Source: CAVQXR01 sp963717955 | GTDB lineage: Bacteria > Actinomycetota > Thermoleophilia > Gaiellales > Gaiellaceae | Length of the DNA stretch: 64,000 nucleotides | Assembly (NCBI GenBank): GCA_963717955.1 | Contig: CAVQXR010000001.1 | Location: forward strand, 1,240,001 to 1,304,000 | Reading direction: 5' to 3' | In this document: in pieces, positions 8,896-16,762 of the stretch | How positions within the stretch are numbered: position 1 is the first letter of the stretch | How the letters are laid out: each line of letters starts with the position of its first letter | Notes under the pieces: generated by a model | The model's database searches: none | What the model was told of the DNA's origin: nothing | What the model saw: only the letters and a program-made list of their open reading frames with translations | Program-made: the position numbers and the translations under genes

Positions 8896-9617
8896 GTCCA
8901 CAGATGGTAGATGGCTTCTCGGTGCGGGTCGAAAATCCTCGGATCGTTGGAGATCACCCCGTCCACGCCACACCCAAGCATTCGGTGGAGCAACTCCGGC
9001 TCGTCGACCGTCCAGCAGAAGACCCGCGCTCCGATCGCGTGGCAGCGGGCAACCGCGGCGGCCGAGACGACGGAGAAGTGCAGCATGGCCGCGTCGGCAC
9101 CCGCCCGGTCGACCATCCCCGCGATCCGCGCGGGCAGTGCAACGCGCAGGGCCGCTGCCCCGACGGGGGCGAGCGAGCGGAGAACCGGCTTCATCGAGAG
9201 TCCCCGGCGATCCCAGGGATAGGAGATCCCTGTTCGAAGCGCGGGCTCGAGCCGGCGCACCTCTCGCAGGCTGTCGGGGAAGAAGGAGCACACCAGGGAG
9301 CGCTCGACGAGGCCATGCCGGCGCAGCGACTCCACGACGTCCGCCTCGAAGCCGTGCCACTTCACGTCGAGGTCGATCTCGACACCCGACGGTCTCTCGG
9401 CCGCGAGGAACGCGAGCGCCTCGTCGAGCGTCGGAGCGTCCGGGCCGATCTCCTCGTGCGAGTGGGCGAGCACGATTCGCCCGTCAGGCGCGTCCACGAC
9501 GTCGAACTCGATCATGTCGACTCCGTGCTCGATCGCCGCCGCGATCGAGGCGATCGTGTTCTCGGGAGCGAGCGCCGCCGCGCCCTTGTGCCCGACCCGG
9601 ACGAAGGACCGGCTCAT
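8892..9617 (-). CDS. glycerophosphodiester phosphodiesterase family protein
   Basis: A 241-residue cytoplasmic protein of the GDPD TIM-barrel fold. It shows VGHKGAAALAPENT (catalytic His, Glu-Asn-Thr), the metal site MIEFDV, LAHSH in place of the usual VxHD second histidine motif, and EIDLDVK. The C-terminus has VFCWTVDEPELLHRMLGCGVDGVISNDP, usual for the family. It hydrolyses deacylated glycerophospholipids. It overlaps both neighbours by 4 bp (ATGA, GTGA) in an apparent operon. Confidence 0.88.
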   Translation of the reverse strand: MSRSFVRVGHKGAAALAPENTIASIAAAIEHGVDMIEFDVVDAPDGRIVLAHSHEEIGPDAPTLDEALAFLAAERPSGVEIDLDVKWHGFEADVVESLRRHGLVERSLVCSFFPDSLREVRRLEPALRTGISYPWDRRGLSMKPVLRSLAPVGAAALRVALPARIAGMVDRAGADAAMLHFSVVSAAAVARCHAIGARVFCWTVDEPELLHRMLGCGVDGVISNDPRIFDPHREAIYHLWT

Positions 9618-10321
9618 GACGCGGGTAGCGCCCGCTCGTCGGTCTGCGCAGGGCCCGTCCGCAGCCCCGGAGGCAGGAGCAGCGCCGCAGCGATCGCCAG
9701 CAGCGCCGCCGATCCCAGCAGCGTCCATTGCGTGCCGAACAACGGGATCGTGACGATCGCGGACGCGAACGTGCCGAGGATCGAGCCGACGGTCGACAGG
9801 GCGTAGAGCTGCCCGGCTACGCTGCCGGCCCGGGCGATGTCCACGAGCGCCAGACGGATCGAGAACGGGGCCACCGTGCCGAGCATGGTCACGGGGATCG
9901 CGAGGAGCACGAACGCCGCGACGAACGACCCCGCCGCCGCTCCCATCGAGGCCGCGTCGAGGCCACGAACGACGAGATCGAGCGTCGGTCGCGCTGCGAA
10001 CGCGAGCATCGCGATCACGCCGGCCGCGATCAGGATGACGGCTCCGAGCGTTCCCGGACGCGGCCGGCGATCAGCGAGGCGGCCGCCGACCCAGTAGCCG
10101 AGCGAGAGATAGACGAGGAGCAGGCCGATGATGTTCGCCCAGACGATCGTCGACGAGCCGAAGTACGGGGCGAGGAGCCGCGAGGCGGCGATCTCGGTAG
10201 CGAGCGTCGCCGCTCCGGCGACGAAGACGACCACGCCGAGGCGGGCGCTGCCCAGGGTGGGGCTGGCGGGGCCTTCCGCCTCCGCCACCTCATGGTTCGC
10301 CCGATCGGCGACGAGCGCCAT
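9614..10321 (-). CDS. multi-pass membrane protein like the membrane half of fused spermidine-synthase-like proteins
   Basis: A 235-residue protein with about six to seven hydrophobic segments. GAATLATEIAASRLLAPYFG followed by STIVWANIIGLLLVYLSLGYWVGGRLADR is typical of the N-terminal membrane domain of fused MFS/spermidine-synthase-like proteins. The frame stops after that domain, and no aminopropyltransferase (SpeE) domain is found on either side. It overlaps the GDPD gene by ATGA. It may be a natural stand-alone membrane half or a truncated fusion. Confidence 0.75.
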   Translation of the reverse strand: MALVADRANHEVAEAEGPASPTLGSARLGVVVFVAGAATLATEIAASRLLAPYFGSSTIVWANIIGLLLVYLSLGYWVGGRLADRRPRPGTLGAVILIAAGVIAMLAFAARPTLDLVVRGLDAASMGAAAGSFVAAFVLLAIPVTMLGTVAPFSIRLALVDIARAGSVAGQLYALSTVGSILGTFASAIVTIPLFGTQWTLLGSAALLAIAAALLLPPGLRTGPAQTDERALPAS

Positions 10322-10413
10322 CGTCGTAGCTTGCCAGCGCGCAGCCGCGCGGCGCATCCGGAGAGCGGCGGTTCCGGTTGCATCCAGCCGGGAAAAGGGA
10401 CAGAATCCTGCTG

Positions 10414-10659
10414 ATGGCCGCCCGTGCCCGGCATCGGCTTGCCCGCGTCGAGGATCCGTCTCCCCCGGTCCACGACCCGGTCGCCGTCCACCACGCCTTC
10501 CGCCATCATCGCCGCAGGCGCCTCGCGCGGATCGAGCACCGGCAGGAGCTGCGACGTGCACGACGACGCTTCTGGATCCTCGTTGCCGCCCTGTTCGCGC
10601 TCGCGATCTTCCTGAGCGTGACGATCTGGGAGCAGATCCAGTCGATGTTCGGGATCTGA
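10414..10659 (+). CDS. small single-span membrane protein
   Basis: An 81-residue protein from ATG 10414. The first half is basic and histidine-rich (HHAFRHHRRRRLARIEHRQELRRARRR); one membrane span near the C-terminus (FWILVAALFALAIFLSVTIW) follows. Its TGA overlaps the ATG of the next gene in TGATG, so the two are likely co-translated. I do not recognise the family. Confidence 0.6.
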   Translation: MAARARHRLARVEDPSPPVHDPVAVHHAFRHHRRRRLARIEHRQELRRARRRFWILVAALFALAIFLSVTIWEQIQSMFGI

Positions 10660-11090
10660 TGCCCGAGCCCGGCCGGGCGTCCGGGCAGCGGCTCGCGAGC
10701 CGTGGCGAGACGCTGACTGCGTTCAGCAGCGTGCTGCTCTGCCTCGGCTCGTTCACGGGCTGGTATTCGGCCACGCTCGACGGCGGCTCCACGGTCGCCG
10801 TGCTCGGCTGGCACACGGGCACGCTCGGCAAGCTCGTGTTCTTCGTGGGCCTCGCCGTGCTCCTGCTGCTCGCGATGCGGGCGACGGGCCTCGAGCTTCC
10901 CCCCTCGTTTCCGACCGGCGCGGCAGCCTCCACGCTCGGGACGATCGCCACCATCTTCGTGCTCGTGCGAGTGATCGACATCCCCGACGAGCTGGAAAGC
11001 TTCGGTCGCGGGATCGGGCTTTGGATCAGCCTCGCGGCCGGTCTCGCGGTCGTCGTGGCCGGACTGTACCGGGCGAGCGAAGAAGTGTGA
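10659..11090 (+). CDS. four-span membrane protein of unknown function
   Basis: A 143-residue integral membrane protein with about four hydrophobic segments (FSSVLLCLGSFTGWY; KLVFFVGLAVLLLLAM; STLGTIATIFVLVRVI; LWISLAAGLAVVVAGLY). The start overlaps the previous stop in TGATG. Its 3' end overlaps the convergent PAP2 gene by 65 bp. No catalytic motif is visible. Confidence 0.68.
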   Translation: MPEPGRASGQRLASRGETLTAFSSVLLCLGSFTGWYSATLDGGSTVAVLGWHTGTLGKLVFFVGLAVLLLLAMRATGLELPPSFPTGAAASTLGTIATIFVLVRVIDIPDELESFGRGIGLWISLAAGLAVVVAGLYRASEEV

Positions 11091-11517
11091 GCCACGCGGT
11101 CGCCGCACCGACGGCGGCCCCGATCGCCATGCCCGCCAGCACGTCCGTCGGATAGTGGACGCCCACGTAGATCCGCGAGAAGGCGATCGCGGCCGCGAGT
11201 CCCGCGAATGCGGGAGCCAGCCGCGGCACGGCGATCGCGAGCACCGCGAAGCCCGCGGCGCTCGTGGCGGCGTGCCCTGACGGAAAGCTGCTCCCGACGG
11301 CGCCCATCAGTCGATCGACCTCGGCGATCGAGACGTAGGGACGCGGCCGGTCGACCGTCTCCTTGATCGCGAGCGTCAGCAGGTCGGCGATCCAGACGGC
11401 CGCCGCCGTCACGAGCACGAGCCGCGGGCGGGCGCGGCCGCTGAGCGCGAGCACTCCGGCGATCGCGATCCACACGAGACCGGCCATGCCGGCAACGCCG
11501 AGCCCGACGAACACCAC
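11026..11517 (-). CDS. PAP2 superfamily phosphatase
   Basis: A membrane phosphatase with all three PAP2 signatures: KETVDRPRP (KX6RP), SSFPSGH (PSGH) and SRIYVGVHYPTD (SRX5HX3D). It would dephosphorylate a lipid phosphate such as undecaprenyl pyrophosphate or phosphatidic acid, with the active site facing outward. The first ATG/GTG/TTG in frame is GTG 11517, giving 163 residues. The frame directly upstream (to about 11580) encodes VDERFVTWVADHRAGPLD, which reads like the normal PAP2 N-terminus, so the true protein may be longer with an unusual start codon. Confidence 0.85.
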   Translation of the reverse strand: MVFVGLGVAGMAGLVWIAIAGVLALSGRARPRLVLVTAAAVWIADLLTLAIKETVDRPRPYVSIAEVDRLMGAVGSSFPSGHAATSAAGFAVLAIAVPRLAPAFAGLAAAIAFSRIYVGVHYPTDVLAGMAIGAAVGAATAWLTLLRSPGTVRPRRPRDRPRG

Positions 11518-11567
11518 GTCCAGGGGGCCGGCGCGATGGTCGGCGACCCACGTGACGAATCGCTCGT

Positions 11568-11855
11568 CTACGGGCTCGACACCGTGACGGTGACGGTCTC
11601 GCTCGGCGCCAGCGTCGAGACCTTCAGCGTGTTGACGATCGTCTGGTCATCGGACGGCGCTCCACCGTCCGCGATCGCCATTCCGACCATCAGGCCGACG
11701 ACGAGAACGATCGCGAGAAGACCCGCGCGAGCGACCCACGGCAGCCAGCGGCGATGAGCCGGCGGCGGCCGGCGGGCCGGCCGGCGCCGCGACTCCGGGC
11801 CGGCATCGCCGCTGCCGTGGACGCGCGGCTCGAACGGCTGGTGCGGCTCGCTCAT
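11568..11855 (-). CDS. small single-span membrane protein
   Basis: A 95-residue protein. A basic, proline-rich cytoplasmic N-terminus (RRRPARRPPPAHRR) leads to one membrane span (VARAGLLAIVLVVGLMVGMAI) and a short outer tail rich in Thr/Val/Ser (SETVTVTVSSP). It starts 5 bp after the upstream gene ends, in the same direction. I do not recognise it. Confidence 0.6.
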   Translation of the reverse strand: MSEPHQPFEPRVHGSGDAGPESRRRPARRPPPAHRRWLPWVARAGLLAIVLVVGLMVGMAIADGGAPSDDQTIVNTLKVSTLAPSETVTVTVSSP

Positions 11856-11859
11856 CCCG

Positions 11860-12171
11860 TCACGGGCGGTAGTCCTCGGCGCCGCGCGCGTACCGGTAGC
11901 AGGCTGCGTCGAGCGCGAGGACGGTGTCCGCCGGGCCGACGCGCGCTACCGGCGGGATCGCATCCGCAACGACTTCGCGCACCCAGGCGTCGGCACTATC
12001 GTGAACCTCGGCGAGCCCGTCGAGCGTGAACGTGAGCCCGATGCGCCTGCGGAGCTCGTCGACGACCGCGTCGACCAGCTCGCAGAGCTGCCGGTACCGG
12101 ATGCTGTCGGCCCGTGCCTGGTCGAGCCGACGGGCGCCTTCGGCCCACTGCAGGCGAGCGAGCTCGGTCAC
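11860..12171 (-). CDS. small conserved-looking protein of unknown function
   Basis: A 103-residue soluble, mostly helical protein from GTG 12171, whose start overlaps the DUF501 stop in GTGA. It carries RRRIGLTFTLDGLAEVHDSADAWVREVV and ends ALDAACYRYARGAEDYRP. It has no cysteine pair or membrane span. Its place directly after DUF501 and FtsB in actinobacterial gene order suggests a conserved local cluster, but I cannot name the family. Confidence 0.65.
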   Translation of the reverse strand: MTELARLQWAEGARRLDQARADSIRYRQLCELVDAVVDELRRRIGLTFTLDGLAEVHDSADAWVREVVADAIPPVARVGPADTVLALDAACYRYARGAEDYRP

Positions 12172-12653
12172 CGGGCGGCCCTTGGAGGGACGGCATCGGC
12201 CGACGCGCACCGCGCATCCGGGCACCACGGCTCCCCGACCTCGGCGAGCATGCGCTCGCCCAGCTCGTAGCCTGGCCGGGCGAGCGCGAAGGCGACGTGG
12301 GCGTGCAGGCACTTCAGCTGGGTCCCTCCGGGCCGCCCCGCGATGCCGCCCGGCAGCTCGGGACGCAGCCGACGCTGCGTCGCGTCGGCGGTCGCAAGGC
12401 TCCCGCGGAGCCTCTCGTCCTCCGCGACTGCGTTCGACCAGCGCTGAACACCGCCGGCAGCCTCGAGCCGGGCGACCGCGGCCGAGAGCCATGGGCAGGT
12501 CAGCCAGTACGTCGTCGGGAACGGCACGCCGTCGTCGGCGTAGGGGGCCTGCTCCGCTACGGCCGGAAAGCCGTGCGGGCAGCGGCACGCCACGGAGCGA
12601 AACGCCCGCGCCGGGCGGCCGATCTGCCACGTGACGAGATCCTGGTCGTCCAC
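12168..12653 (-). CDS. DUF501 domain protein
   Basis: A 161-residue protein of the actinobacterial DUF501 family: WQIGRPARAFRSVACRCPHGFPAV, then FPTTYWLTCPWL and KCLHAHVAFALA. The conserved Cys/His residues in CRCPHG, TCPWL and KCLHAH could bind metal. The family is usually coded next to FtsB/DivIC and Ppx/GppA genes; the FtsB-like gene lies just upstream here. No function is established. Start GTG 12653 was chosen from the family N-terminus. Confidence 0.88.
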   Translation of the reverse strand: MDDQDLVTWQIGRPARAFRSVACRCPHGFPAVAEQAPYADDGVPFPTTYWLTCPWLSAAVARLEAAGGVQRWSNAVAEDERLRGSLATADATQRRLRPELPGGIAGRPGGTQLKCLHAHVAFALARPGYELGERMLAEVGEPWCPDARCASADAVPPRAAR

Positions 12654-12657
12654 CCGC

Positions 12658-12969
12658 TCATCGTACTCGCGCCTTCCGCCACTTCTCGACACCCTGCACG
12701 ATGAACAGGCGCTCTCCGGGAAGCACGAGCCCGATCCGCCGGGCCTCACGCAGCGCGAACGCGTCCGTGCCCGACTGCTCGAGCCGGTAGTCGAGTGTCG
12801 ATTGCCGGCGGAGGAGCACCGCTCGTGTCTCGCGCTCGCGGGCGAGCTCCTCGCGGGCGTTCAGGTACGCGCGGACGGGCTGAACGTAGGCCACGGCGAC
12901 GGCGCAGACGACGGCGAGCCCGAGCAGCCGGACGACACGAACCGACGGCACACGAACGCGGGCGGGCAT
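12658..12969 (-). CDS. FtsB/DivIC-like septum formation protein
   Basis: A 103-residue bitopic membrane protein. Basic residues precede a membrane span (VVRLLGLAVVCAVAVAYV). An extracellular coiled coil follows (YLNAREELARERETRAVLL), then the FtsB/DivIC tail (ALREARRIGLVLPGERLFIV). It would join FtsL and FtsQ at the division septum. The start is taken at ATG 12969. It ends 4 bp before the DUF501 gene begins. Confidence 0.88.
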   Translation of the reverse strand: MPARVRVPSVRVVRLLGLAVVCAVAVAYVQPVRAYLNAREELARERETRAVLLRRQSTLDYRLEQSGTDAFALREARRIGLVLPGERLFIVQGVEKWRKARVR

Positions 12970-13200
12970 TCTCACGGGCTGCTTGCTTCTCGCTCCGCGG
13001 CGACGTTCCTGCGGAGCGGGGCATCCCGCCCGCCGCCACGCCGAGCAGCGCCGGGCGACGCCGAAACGTGACGACCGTGTCACGAAGCCGGCACGATCCA
13101 TGACACACGTGCGCGCCCCGGCCGGCTAGACTCGAAAGCGGGAGGAGGCATGGGGTGGCCCCTCGTGTGCGCGGGTAACGAAGCCCGGCGCAGGGAGTGC
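12970..13200. other. intergenic region between pyk and ftsB-like gene
   Basis: These 231 bp lie downstream of pyruvate kinase and upstream of the ftsB-like gene, both on the minus strand. They must hold the promoter of the latter if it is not read through from pyk, but I see no consensus -35/-10 pair. On the plus strand GGGAGGAGGC stands before an ATG at 13150. That frame runs antisense into pyk and shows no family, so I do not call it a gene. Confidence 0.4.
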
Positions 13201-14619
13201 TCAGGCGGTCTCGACCTTGATCAGGTTCGTCGTGCCCGGCATGTTCACCGCGGTGCCGGCGGTGATGACGACACGGTCCCCGGCGACGACGAGCCGGGTC
13301 AGGCGTGCTGCTTCCAGGCTCCTTGCCCACAGATCCTCGACGTCGACCGTCTCCTCGATCGAGCATGGCACGACGCCCCACTCGAGTGCCATCTGCTGCA
13401 ACGTGTGCATACGGTGCGAGACTGCGATGACCGGACGCCGCGGTCGGTGTCGGGCGACGCCGGATGCGGTTCGCCCGGAGTAGGTGGGCACGAGGATCGC
13501 GGCCGCCGACAGGGTCTCGGCGATGTCGCAGGCGGCGTTCGTCACGGCGTCGCGGACCGACGTGTAGGGCTCCTCTACGGTGGCGGCCAGCTCGTGACGG
13601 TACCCGAGGCTCGGCTCGATCGCTCGGGCGATTCGATCCATGGCAACGGTGCTCTCGACCGGGTAGCGGCCGACGGCGGTCTCGGCAGAGAGCATGACCG
13701 CGGAGGTCCCGTCGAGGATGGCGTTGGCCACGTCGGACGCCTCGGCCCTCGTCGGTTCGGGGCGAGTGAGCATCGACTCGAGCATCTGGGTCGCGGTGAT
13801 CACGGGCCGGCCGTGCTCGAGAGCCGACAGGATGATCCGCTTCTGGACGAGCGGAACCTCCTCGGGCCCGATCTCGACGCCGAGATCACCGCGCGCGACC
13901 ATCACGACATCCGCCGCCTCGACAATCGCGGAGAGGTCTCGGAGGGCGTCCGCGCGCTCGATCTTGGCGATGATCTGGGTGTGCGACGTGGCGTTCGCGA
14001 TGAGGTCGCGCAGCTCGCGCACGTCGTCCGCGGTACGGACGAACGAAAGCGCGACGTAGTCGACGCCGCACTCGAGGGCGAACTCGAGGTCACGGCGATC
14101 CTTCTCGGTCAGCGAGGGGACCGGGATCGAGACGCCGGGCAGGTCGACCCCTTTGTGCGCCGACACGGTGCCGCCGACGGTGACCGTGCAGGCGGCGTTC
14201 GACGCTGTCACCTCCTCGACGCGCAGGCGGACGAGCCCGTCGTCTATCAGGAGCACCTGGCCGGGACGTACGATGCTCGACAGCACAGGGGGTGCGACCG
14301 GTAGCTCACCCTCCCGGGCCTTCCCCTCGCTCGCAACGACGACTCGGTCGCCCTGGGACAGCAGGATCGGAGCCGGAAGCTCGCCCAGGCGCAGCTTCGG
14401 TCCCTGCAGGTCGGCGATCAGGGCCAGCGGCCTGGCCGCGGCCGCCTGGGCCTCGCGGACGAGCCGCGCGCGCGCGGCGTGCTCGTCGCGCGTGCCGTGG
14501 GAGAAGTTCAGGCGTGCGGCGTCCATCCCCGCATCGACCAGCGCCCGGACGCCCTCCGGGCTCGACGAAGCCGGGCCGAGCGTGCAGACGATCTTCGTGC
14601 GTCGCCGTCCGGAGGTCAC
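13201..14619 (-). CDS. pyk: pyruvate kinase
   Basis: A 472-residue glycolytic enzyme making pyruvate and ATP from phosphoenolpyruvate and ADP. Motifs: RRTKIVCTLGPAS at the start, MDAARLNFSHGT, the signature IIAKIERADAL with catalytic lysine and metal-binding glutamate, VMVARGDLGVEI, and TATQMLESM. The C-terminal domain ends GTAVNMPGTTNLIKVETA. GTG 14619 is the start. Its gene follows enolase by 41 bp on the same strand, placing two consecutive lower-glycolysis steps together. Confidence 0.97.
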   Translation of the reverse strand: MTSGRRRTKIVCTLGPASSSPEGVRALVDAGMDAARLNFSHGTRDEHAARARLVREAQAAAARPLALIADLQGPKLRLGELPAPILLSQGDRVVVASEGKAREGELPVAPPVLSSIVRPGQVLLIDDGLVRLRVEEVTASNAACTVTVGGTVSAHKGVDLPGVSIPVPSLTEKDRRDLEFALECGVDYVALSFVRTADDVRELRDLIANATSHTQIIAKIERADALRDLSAIVEAADVVMVARGDLGVEIGPEEVPLVQKRIILSALEHGRPVITATQMLESMLTRPEPTRAEASDVANAILDGTSAVMLSAETAVGRYPVESTVAMDRIARAIEPSLGYRHELAATVEEPYTSVRDAVTNAACDIAETLSAAAILVPTYSGRTASGVARHRPRRPVIAVSHRMHTLQQMALEWGVVPCSIEETVDVEDLWARSLEAARLTRLVVAGDRVVITAGTAVNMPGTTNLIKVETA

Positions 14620-14660
14620 GGGCTCACGGTACCGGTGGACGACCGGTGTCGGAAGGGCCC

Positions 14661-15935
14661 CTACAGCGCGACGAAGGCGGCCGAACCCGGATAGCGTGCC
14701 CGCCCCTGGAGCTCCTCCTCGATCCGCAGCAGCTGGTTGTACTTGGCGACCCGGTCCGTCCGTGATGGTGCGCCGGTCTTGATCTGACCCGCGGCCACGG
14801 CCACCGCGAGATCGGCGATCGTCGTGTCCTCGGTCTCGCCCGAGCGATGGGAGATGATCGCCGCGTAGCCACGCTCCCTTGCGAGCCGGATCGCCTCGAG
14901 GGTCTCCGTCAGCGTTCCGATCTGGTTGACCTTGACGAGGATCGCGTTCGCGACGCCGACATCGATGCCCCGGCGGAGCCGGTCGACGTTCGTCACGAAC
15001 AGGTCGTCGCCGACGAGCTGGACGCGATCCCCGAGCCGCACTGTCAGCGCCCGCCATGCATCCCACTCGTCCTCGGCGAGCGGATCCTCGATCGAGACGA
15101 TCGGATATCTCGCGCACAGCTCCTCGTACCGCCGGATGAGCTCCTCGGTCGACAGCGTGCGGCCTTCCCGCGCGAACACGTACCCGGACCCGTTCCAGAG
15201 CTCCGTCGACGCGACGTCCAGGGCGATCGCGACCCGCTCGCGATGCCCTGCCCGCTCCGCGGCCTCGAGGATCGCCTCGATCGCAGCGTCGACCCCGGGC
15301 AGGTCGGGCGCGAAGCCGCCCTCGTCCCCGACGGCGGTGGCGAGCCCGCTCTCGTGGAGCAGGATCTTCAGGTGATGGAACACCTCGACACCGATGCGAA
15401 GCGCCTCCGCGAACGTCCCAGCGCCGAGCGGGACGACCATGAACTCCTGGACGTCGAGCGAGTTCTCGGCATGGGCACCACCGTTGACCACATTCATCAG
15501 CGGGACCGGCAGCACGTGCGCCTCGTCGCCCCCGATCCATCGCCACAACGAGACACCTGCGTCGGCCGCCGCGGCCCGCGCCGCGGCGATCGAGCACCCG
15601 AGGAGCGCGTTTGCGCCGAGCCGCCCCTTGTTCGCCGTGCCGTCGAGCTCGACGAGCAGCCGGTCGAGCGCCCCCTGGTCGGCCGCATCGAGCCCGCGCA
15701 CGGCCCGCGCGATCTCGCCGTTCACGTTCGCGACGGCGGTCGACACGCCCTTCCCGAGATACGCGACGCCTCCGTCGCGAAGCTCGACCGCCTCGAATCG
15801 GCCGGTCGAGGCGCCCGACGGCACGGCCGCCCGGCCCCTCGCGCCCGACGACAGGGCGATCTCGACCTCGACGGTCGGGTTCCCCCGCGAATCGAGAATC
15901 TGGCGGGCGTGGACGTCGGTGATCCGTGCGGTCAT
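14661..15935 (-). CDS. eno: enolase
   Basis: A 424-residue enolase converting 2-phosphoglycerate to phosphoenolpyruvate. Motifs: ARQILDSRGNPTVEVEI at the N-terminus, SGASTGRFEAVELRDG, the metal ligands in ALDVAS, SIEDPLAED and LVGDDLFVTN, the signature ILVKVNQIGTLTE, and SHRSGETEDTTIADLAVA. ATG 15935 overlaps the stop of mazG in ATGA. The enzyme lacks nothing visible. Confidence 0.98.
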   Translation of the reverse strand: MTARITDVHARQILDSRGNPTVEVEIALSSGARGRAAVPSGASTGRFEAVELRDGGVAYLGKGVSTAVANVNGEIARAVRGLDAADQGALDRLLVELDGTANKGRLGANALLGCSIAAARAAAADAGVSLWRWIGGDEAHVLPVPLMNVVNGGAHAENSLDVQEFMVVPLGAGTFAEALRIGVEVFHHLKILLHESGLATAVGDEGGFAPDLPGVDAAIEAILEAAERAGHRERVAIALDVASTELWNGSGYVFAREGRTLSTEELIRRYEELCARYPIVSIEDPLAEDEWDAWRALTVRLGDRVQLVGDDLFVTNVDRLRRGIDVGVANAILVKVNQIGTLTETLEAIRLARERGYAAIISHRSGETEDTTIADLAVAVAAGQIKTGAPSRTDRVAKYNQLLRIEEELQGRARYPGSAAFVAL

Positions 15936-16729
15936 CCGGCGGTCTCCTCCTTCGCACGGTCGAAGTAGCCGTCCTGCTCGGCGAGCGGCAGCGAGACCCA
16001 CTCGGCGCCCTCGGCGGCGGCGAGCGCCTCCGCCCGTTCCACCCGCTCGACGAAGCGGCCCGTAGCCCGGCGGAGCGCGAGCTCGGGATCGACGTTCGAG
16101 AGACGGGCCACGTTCACACAGGCAAAGAGCAGGTCACCGAGCTCCGCCTCGACCCGCGCGTCGGCCTCGATCTCCGGCGCCACCTCGCGAAGCTCGGCCC
16201 GGAGCTCGCCGAGCTCCGAGTCCACGCCCTCCATCGCGGCCACGGCGCTCCCGTAGTCGAAGCCGACCGTGGCCGCGCGACGCTGCGCCTTCTTCGCGTG
16301 GACGAGGGACGGAAGCGTGCCGGGCAGGTCGTGGAAGATACCCTTCCGGCCTTCCTGCTCTGACTTCAGCTGCTCCCAGCGGTGCTTCACGTCGCCGGCG
16401 CTCGCGAGCTCGGTCTCGCCGAAGACGTGAGGGTGCCGCCGCACCAGTTTGTCGTGGATCCGGCCTGCGACGAGCGCGAGGTCCCCGGTACCGCGCTCCG
16501 CCAGCAGCTGGGCCAGGAAGAACGTCTGGAAGAGGAGGTCGCCGAGCTCGTCGACCAGCTTCTCGTCGTCGCCTGCGAGCGCCGCGTCCGCGACCTCGTA
16601 GGCCTCCTCGACCGTGTGCGGGACGATCGTCCGCGCCGTCTGCTCTCTGTCCCACGGGCAGTCACGCCGCAGCTTCTCGGTGAGAGCCTGCAGGTCGAGC
16701 AGGGAGCGCGCGAGCGCCTCGCCCTCCAT
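15932..16729 (-). CDS. mazG: MazG nucleoside triphosphate pyrophosphohydrolase
   Basis: A 265-residue, two-domain MazG like the 263-residue E. coli protein. Domain 1 holds CPWDREQTARTIVPHTVEEAYEV and DEKLVDELGDLLFQ, with the EExxE/ExxD magnesium ligands; domain 2 repeats this as VEAELGDLLFACVNVARL. It hydrolyses NTPs and dNTPs to monophosphates, a house-cleaning role that also influences ppGpp in some bacteria. It overlaps eno by 4 bp and follows the prsA-like gene after the short CTAG-bounded palindrome. Confidence 0.95.
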   Translation of the reverse strand: MEGEALARSLLDLQALTEKLRRDCPWDREQTARTIVPHTVEEAYEVADAALAGDDEKLVDELGDLLFQTFFLAQLLAERGTGDLALVAGRIHDKLVRRHPHVFGETELASAGDVKHRWEQLKSEQEGRKGIFHDLPGTLPSLVHAKKAQRRAATVGFDYGSAVAAMEGVDSELGELRAELREVAPEIEADARVEAELGDLLFACVNVARLSNVDPELALRRATGRFVERVERAEALAAAEGAEWVSLPLAEQDGYFDRAKEETAG

Positions 16730-16738
16730 CGACGAGCG

Positions 16739-16762
16739 CTAGTGCGCCGTCCGGCGCACTAG
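16739..16762. repeat. 24-bp CTAGTG...CACTAG palindrome, arms-only form of the stop-codon repeat
   Basis: A perfect hairpin with 10-bp arms CTAGTGCGCC / GGCGCACTAG and loop GTCC. The stop codon TAG of the prsA-like gene lies inside its right arm. The outer six bases (CTAGTG/CACTAG) equal the ends of the 168-bp repeats at 21047 and 21817, which also start at stop codons. It could be a solo-arm relic of that family. There is no T-run, so it is not a typical intrinsic terminator. Confidence 0.7.

Noticed and set aside
13150..14304. Plus-strand frame with a good GGAGG site opposite pyk
   Set aside because: After the first 17 codons it is entirely antisense to pyruvate kinase and has no domain; the ribosome-binding site alone is not enough.
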